Position numbers and translations under genes: made by a program
In this document: in pieces, positions 1 to 9,194 of the stretch
Layout: every line of letters begins with the position of its first letter
Position numbering within the stretch: position 1 is the stretch's first letter
The notes under the pieces: generated by a model
The model's database searches: none
What the model was told of the DNA's origin: nothing
Seen by the model: the letters and a program-made list of their open reading frames with translations, nothing else
From: JBDGYW01 sp964580055
GTDB taxonomy: Bacteria; Gemmatimonadota; Gemmatimonadetes; Gemmatimonadales; GWC2-71-9
Assembly (NCBI GenBank): GCA_964580055.1
Contig: CAZOJI010000013.1
Location: forward strand, 1-64,000
Length of the DNA: 64,000 nucleotides
Direction of reading: 5' to 3'

Positions 1-36
1 GGGGCGCGCCCCACCCTTGCCCCACCCCCGGGGGGG

Positions 37-157
37 AGCGGTATGGCGGGGAGCGGTGCCAGTCAGGGCAAGGTTAGCGCCGCTGCGTAATTCCAGCCAT
101 CCGACCCTTCCTTACCTCGACTGGCACCGCTCCCTACTCCCCGCTCCCCGCCATACC
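37..157. repeat. Inverted repeat upstream of rnz
   Basis: The left arm (about 37-63) and right arm (about 120-157) are complementary over a G-rich segment containing GGTATGGCGGGGAGCGG and over GGTGCCAGT. The right arm carries an extra short G-rich insert when read as its reverse complement. The right arm is followed by a direct repeat of CCACTAA units up to position 180. The arms could form a long hairpin in the leader of the ribonuclease Z gene or end a transcript entering from the left. Similar low-complexity strings recur elsewhere in the window (about 16490, 46215, 51980, 63905), so it may belong to a dispersed intergenic repeat family. Confidence 0.5.
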
Positions 158-199
158 ACTAACCACTAACCACTCTCCAACCATTATATTCCCGCCACC

Positions 200-1138
200 A
201 TGCTCCACCTCACCTTTCTCGGCACCTCCGCTGCTCGGCCGACCGTGGAACGCGGCGTCACTTCGCTGGTGTGCAAGCGCGAGGGGGAGACGTTGATGTT
301 CGACTGCGGGGAGGGTACGCAGCGGCAGATGATGCGCTACGGGGTCAGTTTCGCGCTGCAGGATATCTTCTTCACGCACTTCCACGCCGACCACTACCTC
401 GGTGTAATCGGGTTGCTAAAGACCCTGGCGCTGCAGGGCCGCGTGGAGGCGATGCGTCTGTACGGGCCGGCCGGGGCGGAGCGCCTCTTGAGTGATGCCA
501 TACGGTTGGGAGTCGAGCGGACGCCGTTTCCCGTGGAGGTCCGCGAGATCCGCGCCGGCGACCGGTTGGCGAGGGACGGCTACGAAATCGAGGTGGTGGA
601 AGTGGAGCACGGGCGCGGCGCAGTGGGGTTCGCGCTACGGGAGCACGCACGCCTGGGCAGATTCGACCCGGACAAGGCGCGTGCGCTGGGCATCCCCGAG
701 GGCCCGTTGTGGGGCCGCATACATCGCGGCGACCCTGTGGAGCTCCCGGACGGAACCAAGGTCGACCCGGAGTGCTTGGTGGGCCCCCCGCGACCGGGGC
801 GACTGGTGGTTTACACCGGCGACACACGCGGCTGCGAGAGCGTGGTCGCCGCCGCGGAGGGAGCGGACCTGCTGGTGCACGAGGCCACGTTCGGCGAGGA
901 GGAGAAGGAACGGGCGCGGGAGACCTCACACTCGACCGCGGTCGAGGCCGCGCAGGTGGCGCTCGCGGCCCGCGTCAAGCATCTGGTGTTGACGCACGTC
1001 TCGGCGCGGTACTCGGCCAGTGCCAGGGGGTTGCTGGAGGAGGCGCGGGAGGTGTTTCCCGAGACCGTTGTGGCCAAAGACGGACTGGAGATCGAGGTGC
1101 CGTTCGCGGAGGAGATAGGCGGCGAAACCGGGCAGTGA
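200..1138 (+). CDS. rnz: Ribonuclease Z (tRNA 3'-end endonuclease)
   Basis: This 312-residue metallo-beta-lactamase-fold nuclease is expected to cut the 3' trailer from tRNA precursors in the cytoplasm. The zinc-binding signature THFHADH lies at residues 59-65, the later metal Asp is in YTGDTRG (about D208), and a C-terminal metal His is in LTHVSARYS (H266). The N-terminus LTFLGTSAARPT and the segment FDCGEGTQRQ are typical of bacterial RNase Z, and the length matches the long (about 300-residue) form. The ATG at 200 follows a non-coding inverted repeat and no strong Shine-Dalgarno is visible. Two tRNA genes lie 200 bases downstream on the same strand, which fits the role but may be coincidence. 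Confidence 0.95.
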   Translation: MLHLTFLGTSAARPTVERGVTSLVCKREGETLMFDCGEGTQRQMMRYGVSFALQDIFFTHFHADHYLGVIGLLKTLALQGRVEAMRLYGPAGAERLLSDAIRLGVERTPFPVEVREIRAGDRLARDGYEIEVVEVEHGRGAVGFALREHARLGRFDPDKARALGIPEGPLWGRIHRGDPVELPDGTKVDPECLVGPPRPGRLVVYTGDTRGCESVVAAAEGADLLVHEATFGEEEKERARETSHSTAVEAAQVALAARVKHLVLTHVSARYSASARGLLEEAREVFPETVVAKDGLEIEVPFAEEIGGETGQ

Positions 1139-1261
1139 CGACGCTCGCACCGGGTCAACGAGGGCAGCAACGGTGCCGTGAGGCGCGCAGAGGAGCAGTG
1201 ATGGGAGGGATGACGATCGTGTAGGTGCGTTACCCGCAGCCTGTTACGTCCCATACCTCTC

Positions 1262-1290
1262 TTGACGGCACATGAGTACATTTCTAGGTT
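1262..1290 (+). promoter_or_regulatory. Candidate promoter of the tRNA pair
   Basis: TTGACG at 1262-1267 is separated by 17 bases from TAGGTT at 1285-1290. This is a good sigma-70 type -35 with a mediocre -10. It sits about 40 bases upstream of the first tRNA, a sensible distance for a stable-RNA promoter. The assignment is by eye only. Confidence 0.45.
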
Positions 1291-1332
1291 GTTCCTTCCC
1301 CGCGCGGCGCCTCCGGCGGGGATGGTATCTCT

Positions 1333-1405
1333 GGGGCTGTAGCTCAGCTGGGAGAGCGCTGCGTTCGCAATGCAGAGGTCAGGGGTTCGATCCCCCTCAG
1401 CTCCA
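1333..1405 (+). tRNA. tRNA-Ala (CGC)
   Basis: A 73-base cloverleaf can be folded. Acceptor arms GGGGCTG and CAGCTCC pair with one G-U, and the D-arm is GCTC/GAGC. The anticodon stem is CTGCG/TGCAG with loop TTCGCAA, giving anticodon CGC at 1366-1368. The T-arm AGGGG-TTCGATC-CCCCT is perfect and A1405 is the discriminator. CCA is not encoded. Anticodon CGC reads the GCG alanine codon. Confidence 0.97.
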
Positions 1406-1417
1406 TGATTTTTACGG

Positions 1418-1490
1418 TGCCCCGTGGTGTAACTGGCAACACGTCTGACTCTGGATCAGAAGAGTCCAGGTTCGAGCCCTGGCGGGGCAA
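1418..1490 (+). tRNA. tRNA-Gln (CTG)
   Basis: The acceptor arms TGCCCCG and CGGGGCA pair fully. The anticodon stem TCTGA/TCAGA encloses loop CTCTGGA with anticodon CTG at 1451-1453, and the T-arm CCAGG/CCTGG carries TTCGAG. The T-A first acceptor pair is typical of glutamine tRNAs. It starts 12 bases after the alanine tRNA, so the two are probably co-transcribed. CCA is not encoded. Confidence 0.97.
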
Positions 1491-1511
1491 TCAACTAGCG
1501 GTCCTACCTTC

Positions 1512-2180
1512 TCAGATGTACCTCACGGTCAACAGGTTGTGTACACCCTTGACCCCCAACGCATTCTTAGTGATTCGCTCGGCACGCATAGAGGGGAAAG
1601 TGGTGTTGACTTCTCCCGTTAGAGTCACGACGCCATCTGCAACGGTGACCTCTACCTGTGAAGGATCGACCAGGATCGAGCGCTCCATCTCCGCCATAAT
1701 GTCCTCGGCGATCACCTCGTCGGAAATCTTTTCGGTGGGCACTATTGCAAGTTCGTTTTCGACCTCCTTTACCCCGCGCAGTTGCGACGCGATCTCCTCG
1801 GCCCTTTCCTGCTGCCAGTACCACGGCACCGTTCCGGTCAATTTGATCTTGCCGTCCTGCACCTCCACCTCGATGTTGGCGGCGTCGATATCCGCATTCC
1901 AGCGAAATATCTGACGGGCCCATTGAGCTATGTCGGCGTCAGTGGGCGCTTCGTAAGTCGGTTCGAATATCACTTTGAGGACGCTGACAACGCGACGCAC
2001 CCCGTCTGTGAGCAACGCGTCATCGTAGGCTGCCCACATTGATCGATAGTTGGGTACAGTGCCGCTCAATGTCACTGCCCCGTCGTCGATTTCGACGGTG
2101 ACATCCGATGCATCGACGCGGGAATCTCGCCGCATGCTGTTCACGATGTCCGTTTTGACATCTTCATCGCTTCGTATCAT
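1512..2180 (-). CDS. Triple BON-domain protein
   Basis: The product has 222 residues and three consecutive BON repeats, at roughly residues 5-70, 78-145 and 150-220. Each shows the pattern of an acidic helix, V-x-V-x-DG-x-V-x-L-x-G and a second helix ending in a hydrophobic strand (DGAVTLSGTV, DGKIKLTGTV, DGVVTLTGEV). BON domains are thought to bind membranes or phospholipids and occur in OsmY-like stress proteins. No signal peptide is seen, so a cytoplasmic or membrane-peripheral location is inferred. The frame stays open to 2288, but the ATG at 2180 is preceded by GGAGGTG at good spacing. A truncated copy of the same gene start lies just upstream. Confidence 0.88.
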   Translation of the reverse strand: MIRSDEDVKTDIVNSMRRDSRVDASDVTVEIDDGAVTLSGTVPNYRSMWAAYDDALLTDGVRRVVSVLKVIFEPTYEAPTDADIAQWARQIFRWNADIDAANIEVEVQDGKIKLTGTVPWYWQQERAEEIASQLRGVKEVENELAIVPTEKISDEVIAEDIMAEMERSILVDPSQVEVTVADGVVTLTGEVNTTFPSMRAERITKNALGVKGVHNLLTVRYI

Positions 2181-2444
2181 GTGACACCTCCCTCTCGGTG
2201 GTCGCTCCGATTTGACTTCCCAGTAACGCATTGGTAGCACTCTATGGCCCTTGAGGGTAGGGCGGGATCGGCAAAGTTGATTCAGCAATGATGGTGGTGC
2301 GTCTGAGCCCGAACTCGGTCAGAACCGGGCCCAAAGACCGGTGGCGTTTCGAAACTGTGCTGGTGTAGATGCTACGAAGAACCACTCATGGCAACACCAG
2401 TACGACGCCCGTCCGGGTATCAGGAACTGTCCGATTGAGGTTGG

Positions 2445-2567
2445 CTACGGCGCGATTCTCTTTCTTCCTTCGTCGAACTCGACAGTGACATCCGATGCAT
2501 CGACTCTGGCGTCACGCCGCATGCTCTCGACTATGTCCGTCTTGATGTCTTCATCTGTTTTCGCCAT
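2445..2567 (-). pseudogene. Truncated duplicate of the BON gene
   Basis: A well-formed start (GGAGG, 8 bases, ATG at 2567) opens a 40-codon frame beginning MAKTDEDIKTDIVESMRRDA. This is nearly identical to the first 30 residues of the adjacent BON protein, then diverges after VTVEFDEG and stops at TAG (2445). Similarity also extends upstream of both starts: the blocks around 2235-2340 and 2635-2745 align with many substitutions. A segment carrying gene start and leader was therefore duplicated in tandem, and this copy then lost the rest of its coding region. It may still produce a 40-residue peptide. Confidence 0.75.
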
Positions 2568-2869
2568 TTGGCGTACCTCCACTCGCCGGTTCCGGTACCC
2601 GGTTAGTCTTCCACGAGTTCACCGTCGCACTGTATGCCGGTTCAGGGTCCTATGGGATAGGAAGCGTTGACTCATTGGGCATGGTGGGGCTCCCGAAGCC
2701 CGAATGGGACAAGGCCGGACCCAAAGCGCCGTCAGGTTTCCGAGCATTCGGAGGGAGGAAAGAGCGGACGGGTTGAATCCCGCATCGGAAGGATGGTTCT
2801 CTCTTCGGCCGCATGAAAATATTCGTGGCTGACATGGGCTTGAGCCGCCGCCGCCGTTCGGTCTAGTTT

Positions 2870-3247
2870 CTAGAAGTAGTATCCGGAGTTGACATTGAAC
2901 CTCACGTGCCACAAATCGTCGAACAGTGAGGAGTTCCCGTTGCCCGCCTCCACCGTGAAATTGGCGTCGTGGCGAAGGCCGAGCCAAAGCATGTTCTTGC
3001 CAAGGCAGAGGTCGGCATACACGAAGACCGGGGTTGCATCCACGCTGAATTCGGACATGTTCAGTTGTGAATCGTTGAAAAAAGCCATATTCCTGTCTTT
3101 CGCATCCTTCACCACCCTGCTGCAGTCATCGTAAAAGGTCAGCGCTGTGACCGGACCCAGATTCACCTCCACGGCGTGGACCGCTCCCGCCCAATGGTGC
3201 CGGCTTTTTCGGTAGAATCGTTGTAGAGTTGGCCCAGTTGAGCCGAC
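2870..3247 (-). pseudogene. C-terminal fragment of an outer-membrane beta-barrel protein
   Basis: The open frame reads ...VHAVEVNLGPVTALTFYDDCS and ends HVRFNVNSGYYF. It shows alternating hydrophobic and polar strands and a terminal aromatic residue, as expected for the C-terminal strands of a porin-like barrel recognised by the Bam machinery. Upstream it is blocked by TAG at 3248-3250. An overlapping open frame (3126-3323) carries what may be the preceding sequence in another phase, suggesting a frameshift. No signal peptide or earlier strands are left. The original family cannot be named from this fragment. Confidence 0.55.
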
Positions 3248-3355
3248 CTACCCAGTTCCGTATTGTCCCGACCTCCATGCTCCAAAGTGTGGGCATATCG
3301 CAGATTGAATTGATTGATTGCATGCTTTTTCTGGTCCAACCCTTTAGTCTCTCGA

Positions 3356-5245
3356 CTACGACTCCGATCCGTCGGCGCGAGTTTGCTCCCTAGCCTCGCG
3401 GCCCCCCGTTGCTGCGCCCGGGTCCTCGCCGGAGTCAGGTTGCCCCTCCTCCGTTGTGTTTTTCCCCACGGGAACTTCGATCCGGTGGGTCTCCGGCTGC
3501 AGTTTGCCGATGATCGTTGCGTGAACCAGCTCCTCCTTCAGGCCCCGGTACAGGCTGTAGCACATGATCAATAGCACAACGGTGAACGGCAGGCCGGTGG
3601 CGATTGACGCGCTTTGCAGTGCGACGAGGCCTCCGCCCATGAGAAGGGTCGCCGCGCAAACGCCCTCCATGACGCCCCAGAATATCCGCTGGGGCACTGG
3701 AGAATCGAGCTTGCCGCCGGAGGTTAGGTGGTCCACCACCAAAGATCCGGAGTCGGAGGAAGTGACGAAGAAGACTGTTACCAGCAATACGCCGATGAGG
3801 GAGGTCACTGCCGTCAGCGGAAAGCTCTCCAGCATTACGAAGAGCGCTGTGGAGACATCCTCCGTCACGGCGGTAGCGATGTCCGCCGCCTCGGTAATCT
3901 GCAGCCACAGAGCTGATCCCCCGAAGGAGGACATCCACAGGAAGGAAAGGAGAGTGGGGAACACCATCACGCCGAGGATGAATTCTCGCACCGTCCTTCC
4001 CTTTGAAATCCGCGCGATGAACATGCCAACGAAGGGAGACCAGGATATCCACCATCCCCAGTAGAAGATGGTCCATGGATTCTGCCAACTGCTGCCCTCG
4101 GCACCGTAGTAGGTTTCCACCCAGAAGCTCAGTTGCGGCAGGTTCTGGATGTAGAAGCCGATGTTCTGGGTGAACGCCTTCAGGATGTAAACGGTGGGCC
4201 CGACGACCAACAGAAAAACGATGAAGGCGGCGGCCATGCCCATGTTGGCCATGCTCAATAGCCTGACGCCCTTGTCGAGGCCGGTGGCGATGGAAATCAC
4301 GGCGAAGAAGGTTATGACCCCAATGAGCAGCACTGCAAAGCCCGTTGAAGCCGGAAACCCGAACAGGTAGTCCAGACCCGAAGACACCTGCTGGACCCCG
4401 AGCCCCAACGAAGTGGCGAGCCCGAAAAGGGTGGCCATCACCGACAGCACGTCGATGAGATTTCCCCAGAAACCGTAGACCCGGTCGCCCAGCAGGGGGT
4501 GAAAGACGGAGCGGATGGTCAGCGGAAGGCCGCGGTTGTAGGCGAAAAACGCCAGCGAGAGTCCTACCAGCGCGTAGATACCCCACGGGTGAATGCCCCA
4601 GTGGAAATAGGTGAGCCCCAGTGCCACCTGGGCCGACTGGGCCGTTCGCTCCGGGACCTCGAACATTGGCGAGGGGCTCATATAGTGATAGACCGGCTCA
4701 GCCACGCTCCAGAACATGAGTCCAATACCCATGCCGGCGCTGATGAGCATGGCATACCAGCTCGGCTTGTTGAATTCCGGCAGGGCGTCCGGCCCGCCGA
4801 TGCGCAGTTTCCCGAAGTCGCTCGCGGCGATCAGCACCATGACGATGACGAAGAAATTGGCCGCCAGGATGTAGAGCCAGCCAAAGGAATTTCCGATGCT
4901 GTCCAAGAGAAGCTGGAAGAACGCAGCCGACTGGTCGCGGAGCACGATGGTCGTCACTATGAACGCCAGGACCAACCCGCCCGCCACCAGCGAAACCTGC
5001 GGATGCAGATCGAAGCCGAACCGTTTCCAGTTGTTCTCGCCGGGTGCGTGACCGTGCGATTCATCCAAGAAGCTCGTGGTCGGCACGATCTGCAGGCCGC
5101 GGAAGATCCGGCGTTCATGAATAGCTTTCTCCCGTTCCTTCTCCCACAGATCGCGGGCCATCTCGACGGCCTTGCGTGCGTACGTTCGCTCGTTGCGGCC
5201 CGGCGTCACCTTTCGCTCCGTATCCGCCGTATGTTTTTTCTTCAT
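3356..5245 (-). CDS. BCCT-family betaine/choline/carnitine transporter
   Basis: This 629-residue transporter has about twelve membrane segments between residues 80 and 560. The family signature is clear: WGWWISWSPFVGMFIARISK followed by GRTVREF, and an aromatic GMGIGLMFWSVAEPVYHY region. The family takes up quaternary ammonium compounds such as glycine betaine, usually with sodium or protons, for osmoprotection or catabolism. The substrate cannot be read from sequence here. Hydrophilic extensions are present at both ends: about 75 charged N-terminal residues and a roughly 60-residue acidic tail, which in relatives can sense osmotic conditions. The gene is transcribed divergently from the hybrid histidine kinase that starts 350 bases away. 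Confidence 0.93.
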   Translation of the reverse strand: MKKKHTADTERKVTPGRNERTYARKAVEMARDLWEKEREKAIHERRIFRGLQIVPTTSFLDESHGHAPGENNWKRFGFDLHPQVSLVAGGLVLAFIVTTIVLRDQSAAFFQLLLDSIGNSFGWLYILAANFFVIVMVLIAASDFGKLRIGGPDALPEFNKPSWYAMLISAGMGIGLMFWSVAEPVYHYMSPSPMFEVPERTAQSAQVALGLTYFHWGIHPWGIYALVGLSLAFFAYNRGLPLTIRSVFHPLLGDRVYGFWGNLIDVLSVMATLFGLATSLGLGVQQVSSGLDYLFGFPASTGFAVLLIGVITFFAVISIATGLDKGVRLLSMANMGMAAAFIVFLLVVGPTVYILKAFTQNIGFYIQNLPQLSFWVETYYGAEGSSWQNPWTIFYWGWWISWSPFVGMFIARISKGRTVREFILGVMVFPTLLSFLWMSSFGGSALWLQITEAADIATAVTEDVSTALFVMLESFPLTAVTSLIGVLLVTVFFVTSSDSGSLVVDHLTSGGKLDSPVPQRIFWGVMEGVCAATLLMGGGLVALQSASIATGLPFTVVLLIMCYSLYRGLKEELVHATIIGKLQPETHRIEVPVGKNTTEEGQPDSGEDPGAATGGREAREQTRADGSES

Positions 5246-5598
5246 TTGTGCGCTCGGTGTTGTGATTCCCCCTCAGGCCTCTGCGGACCCACTCCACTCC
5301 CTGAAGCTCGGACGGCACATTCTTCCGCGGGCCGTAGGTCGAGACGCGGCGGAGCTCCTTCAAATGTTGGCGATTTTCCCGGCCTCGGACAAGCGGCGTA
5401 GGGTTTTGTCGAATGGCAAGATCAGCTTCCGTCTGATTCGGATCGACGTCAGACACCGATAAGATTCATGGTAGAGCGCAGGCACTATGGCGTAGCAACC
5501 CGAGGCTCACCGGGCCTGCTACCAGAGGAACGCACCGCTGTACATCGCGCTTTGCGACTTCGCCGATTGTGGTCCAGGGCGAGAACAGGTCGTCTAAG
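5246..5598. other. Intergenic region between BCCT transporter and hybrid kinase
   Basis: About 350 bases separate two divergent genes and should hold both promoters. No convincing -35/-10 pair, operator palindrome or small gene was recognised. Short open frames on both strands lack a ribosome site and do not look like protein. Confidence 0.4.
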
Positions 5599-8241
5599 AT
5601 GGATGAAGTCAATCACGAAGTGTCGGTTCTAAACGATCTTGCGGACGTCATACCGGGCGTGGTCTTTCAGGTAAAGGTGGACCCAGACGGCACACTGCAC
5701 CTACCCTTTGTGTGCAGGGAGGCAAAGGAGATTCTGGGTTTCGATCCCTTGGAGATAAAGCGAGCCCCTTCGCGGCTCCGGGATCTGGTGGCTCCCGAAG
5801 AGCGGGAAGAGATTGCGGATCTCATCCGCAGGTCCAGGGAAGCCAATACCAAGGTGAGACGGGAGATCCGCATAAGGCGTCCGGACGAGAGCGAAGTCTG
5901 GCTCCGAGTTGAGGCCACGCCCCGCAACCATCCTGACAGCCCTGGCTGCGAGTGGTTTGGGGTGGCAATGGAGGTGACGGAGGATCGGGAGCGGCAGCGT
6001 AAGCTCGGAGAGACACGCGCACTGCTAAAAGGATTGGTCTCCAGCTTGGAGGACGCTGTTTTCGTAATCGGCCCTCCCCACCGGCAAGTAGTTGAGAGCG
6101 CGAACGCGGCTGTGGAGCGGATGTTCGGTTACACCCCCCAGGAATTGGAGGGCGGTACCACGGAGATGCTGCACGAGAACCACGAGAGCTTCGTAGAGTT
6201 CGGGCGGCTCACGGAGAGGGTCCTGGAAACCGGGCAGACCTTTCGCGGCGAGTATCGGATGCGCCGCAGAAACGGGGAGGTCTTCCCCACCGAGCACGTA
6301 ATCTCGGTGCTGGATCAGCGGGAAGGTTGGCAGGGAGGAGTGGTGAGTTTGGTCCGCGACATATCGGAGCGCAGGGAGGCCGAGGCGGCGCTCGTCCGTT
6401 CCGAGCAGGGCTATCGGCTCATCATCGAGAACGCTATCGAAGGGATCGGCGTCGTACAAGGAAACCGCGTCGTCTTTGCCAACAAAAGGCTGCAGCATAT
6501 GCTGGGCCGCTCGCCGGATGAACTCAGTAGGGTTCCGATGGAAGAGCTGGTCCATCCGGAGGACAGAGAGGTGGCCATGTTGCGCTATAGGAGACGCCTG
6601 AAGGGGGAGATCGTTCCGGATTTCCGTTTCCGGGCCACCCGCGAAGACGGCAGCGTGCTTTGGTGTGAGGTCAATGCAGTCCCTATACAGTGGGAGTTCC
6701 GGCCGGGGCTCCTGATTTTCTTTACCGACGCAACCGAACAGGTGCTGGCGGAATCGGCCAGGGACCGTCTGAGCGCGGCCATCGAGCATGCGGCGGAGGG
6801 GATTCTGGTGCTGGACGACGAGTTGCGGGTGGTGTATCTCAATCGCACCCTGGAGCGGATGACCGGGTACTCGCAGGCAGAGCTCCTCGGCGCATCGATC
6901 CGCGCGGTGAGAAGCGGCTTGGAAGAGATCGGTCCGTCGGTCTGGGCCCAGGTTCGGTCGGGTGAGGTCTGGCAGGGCAACATTTCGATACCCGGCCTCG
7001 GGAACGAGAGGATGGAGGCCGAAGTTTCCCTGTCAGCTCTCAGTGCGGAAGGCGTCGACGGTTTCGTCGTTAGTGTGCGGGACGTCACGCGGGAGGTGGA
7101 GATGCAGAGCCAGCTCCAGATGGCGCAACGCATGGAGGCCATCGGAACGCTGGCGGGCGGTATCGCGCACGACTTCAATAACATTCTCATGGCTATCAGC
7201 GGCTATACCGATCTCGCCCGGGCGGAACTGCCTGAGGGCTCGACGCCGCGTGCCCATCTCCGGGAGGTCCAGAACGCGGCGAAACGGGCGCGTGCCCTGG
7301 TGGGCCAAATCTTGACGTTCAGCCGCGAGACCGAAGGCGTACGCAAGCCCGTGATGATCGAGCCGATCGTCAAGGAAGCCATCAAGTTTCTGCGGGCGAC
7401 CTTGCCTTCCACCGTCGATGTGCGGCAGTCCATCGAGTCTACGTCGGGAAACGTGCTGGCCGACCCGACCCGTATCCACCAGATCGTGATGAACTTGAGC
7501 ACCAACGCGGCGCATGCCATGCGGGGTCAGGGAGGGGTGCTGGGACTCACGGTCTCGCACGTGGATCTGGAAATTGCCGCGGCGCGGGAACTTCAAGTGG
7601 AGGCGGGGCCCTACGTCAGGCTCACGGTATCCGACACGGGAGCCGGTATCCGCGCAGATGACCTCGCACGCATCTTCGATCCCTACTTCACTACCAAGGA
7701 GAAGGGGGAAGGAACCGGACTCGGCCTCGCGGTGGTGGATGGGATCGTGCGCGAATACGGTGGCACTATCACCTGCCGGAGCGTGTTGGGAGAGGGGTCC
7801 ACGTTTACGGTCTACCTGCCCTGGATCAAGGCCGAGACCGAGATCCGCAAAACTCCCGAGCCCGTCCCAATGGGACAGGGACGCGTACTCTTCGTTGATG
7901 ACGAGCCCACCTTGGTGCAGCTAGGCAAGGAGCTGCTCGGGCGCCTCGGTTATGAGGTGGAGGGGCATGCGGATCCTGAGGAGGCGCTGGAGCGTTTCAA
8001 GGAAGACCCCGACCGCTACGATGTGGTGATCACGGACCTCACCATGCCCCGGCTCACGGGGGATTGCCTGGCGAGCCGCATACTCGACATCCGCCCGCAG
8101 ATCCCCGTCATTATGTGCACCGGCTTCGCCGAGGCTGGTGCGGAAGCGCAGGCGCGGGAGAGCGGAATCCGGGCTCTCCTCATGAAGCCGCTGGTTCTGG
8201 ATCAGATCGGCCGGACCATCCGCGACGTGCTTTCGGGTTGA
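5599..8241 (+). CDS. Multi-PAS hybrid histidine kinase with receiver domain
   Basis: This cytoplasmic-looking sensor has no membrane segments. Four PAS/PAC modules occupy roughly residues 15-135, 140-265, 270-385 and 390-505. They are followed by a HisKA dimerisation domain with GGIAHDFNNIL, where the His is the phosphorylation site, a HATPase domain (N-box MNLSTNAAHAM, then DTGAGI and GTGLGLA) and a C-terminal receiver (VLFVDDEP, acceptor Asp in VITDLTMPRLTG, conserved Lys in LLMKPL). H-box spelling and domain order are those of NtrB-like sensor kinases that lack a linked output. The signal is unknown. The ATG at 5599 is preferred, although a GTG at 5569 would add ten residues; neither has a strong ribosome site. 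Confidence 0.93.
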   Translation: MDEVNHEVSVLNDLADVIPGVVFQVKVDPDGTLHLPFVCREAKEILGFDPLEIKRAPSRLRDLVAPEEREEIADLIRRSREANTKVRREIRIRRPDESEVWLRVEATPRNHPDSPGCEWFGVAMEVTEDRERQRKLGETRALLKGLVSSLEDAVFVIGPPHRQVVESANAAVERMFGYTPQELEGGTTEMLHENHESFVEFGRLTERVLETGQTFRGEYRMRRRNGEVFPTEHVISVLDQREGWQGGVVSLVRDISERREAEAALVRSEQGYRLIIENAIEGIGVVQGNRVVFANKRLQHMLGRSPDELSRVPMEELVHPEDREVAMLRYRRRLKGEIVPDFRFRATREDGSVLWCEVNAVPIQWEFRPGLLIFFTDATEQVLAESARDRLSAAIEHAAEGILVLDDELRVVYLNRTLERMTGYSQAELLGASIRAVRSGLEEIGPSVWAQVRSGEVWQGNISIPGLGNERMEAEVSLSALSAEGVDGFVVSVRDVTREVEMQSQLQMAQRMEAIGTLAGGIAHDFNNILMAISGYTDLARAELPEGSTPRAHLREVQNAAKRARALVGQILTFSRETEGVRKPVMIEPIVKEAIKFLRATLPSTVDVRQSIESTSGNVLADPTRIHQIVMNLSTNAAHAMRGQGGVLGLTVSHVDLEIAAARELQVEAGPYVRLTVSDTGAGIRADDLARIFDPYFTTKEKGEGTGLGLAVVDGIVREYGGTITCRSVLGEGSTFTVYLPWIKAETEIRKTPEPVPMGQGRVLFVDDEPTLVQLGKELLGRLGYEVEGHADPEEALERFKEDPDRYDVVITDLTMPRLTGDCLASRILDIRPQIPVIMCTGFAEAGAEAQARESGIRALLMKPLVLDQIGRTIRDVLSG

Positions 8242-8623
8242 GGAACGTCAGCGAGGCGTGTTTCTGTGTCGAGATACGCGGCATCTCTCGAACGGAAACG
8301 TCACACGACCTGTCACTCCCAGCACACGCGAACGCCGTATTCTCGAATAGCTCGCAGCTCTTGAGACGCAGCCCTGGAAAGGTCTCTGGCCGCTCTGGGT
8401 ATTGCGGCCTCCGTCCCTGTGCGACATTCTTGCAGTGCCAAAGACGTCCTCACTCCGTTGGCAACTCGGTGTCCTGACAAAAGCATCCTGCCCAGCTCCG
8501 GCGCATCAGATCAGGTGCGCAATAGGTGTGACGGCGAGTGGATCAATCGGGACGCTCGGAGGCGTCTCCGGCTCCGAAAGTGCTCAGACCGCCACGAACT
8601 CTCACTAACCAAAGGACGTCATC
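8242..8623. other. Gene-free stretch
   Basis: About 380 bases lie between the kinase and the next lipoprotein gene. No protein-like frame, tRNA or clear hairpin was recognised. The last 20 bases carry AAAGGA, the ribosome site of the downstream gene. Confidence 0.4.
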
Positions 8624-9124
8624 ATGTTGAAGCGTTTAGCCGCACTCTTGTGTTTCACCGTCGCCTGCTCATCAGAGCAAATACAGGTGGAGACGGTAGA
8701 TCAAGGCGAAGTAGCCGCCGTCACGGCCGCGATCCAGCAGGTGTTCGACGGCATGCGGGCCCGAGACAGCGCCATGGTAGGCGCGTGCCTTGCGGAGGGG
8801 GCGGTCCTGTACCGTGCCGTCGAGCAAGACGGCGTCCCCGAACTCACCACCAGCTCAGTCGAGGGCTGGCTCGAAGCGGTAGGTCGGCAAGACGGGCCGA
8901 CGCTGGACGAGCAGATCTGGGACCTGGAGATCCAGATCGACAATCGGCTGGCCATGGCGTGGATGAAGTACACGTTCTTCCGCGGAGGCGAGCTGTCCCA
9001 CTGCGGCGTCAACGCGATGATGTTGTTCAAAGACAGTGACGGCTGGAAGATATTCTCGCTGGCCGACACCGCCCGGCAGGACGAGGCTGAGTGCTGGATG
9101 CCGCCGGGGTGGGGCGAGGAATGA
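8624..9124 (+). CDS. NTF2-like (SnoaL/DUF4440-type) lipoprotein
   Basis: The 166-residue product has a short signal with Cys15 in FTVACSS, an imperfect lipobox, so attachment to the outer or inner membrane from the periplasm is likely. The body (AAIQQVFDGMRARDSAMV, then an aromatic sheet NRLAMAWMKYTFFRGG and MMLFKDSDGWKIFSLADT) matches the small cone-shaped NTF2-like fold used by ketosteroid isomerases and many uncharacterised lipoproteins. No catalytic residues can be assigned. AAAGGA precedes the ATG. A second protein of the same general type is encoded at 10827. Function is unknown. Confidence 0.75.
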   Translation: MLKRLAALLCFTVACSSEQIQVETVDQGEVAAVTAAIQQVFDGMRARDSAMVGACLAEGAVLYRAVEQDGVPELTTSSVEGWLEAVGRQDGPTLDEQIWDLEIQIDNRLAMAWMKYTFFRGGELSHCGVNAMMLFKDSDGWKIFSLADTARQDEAECWMPPGWGEE

Positions 9125-9194
9125 GCAGCTGAGTCGCATCGACAATCGCGCACCTCGGTGCCCTCCGTCGTTTTCAACCTTGGATCCACAACCC

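Noticed and set aside
5246..5462. Short overlapping frames upstream of the BCCT gene read as an N-terminal extension or small gene
   Set aside because: No ribosome site or family resemblance; the transporter start at 5245 gives a normal protein.
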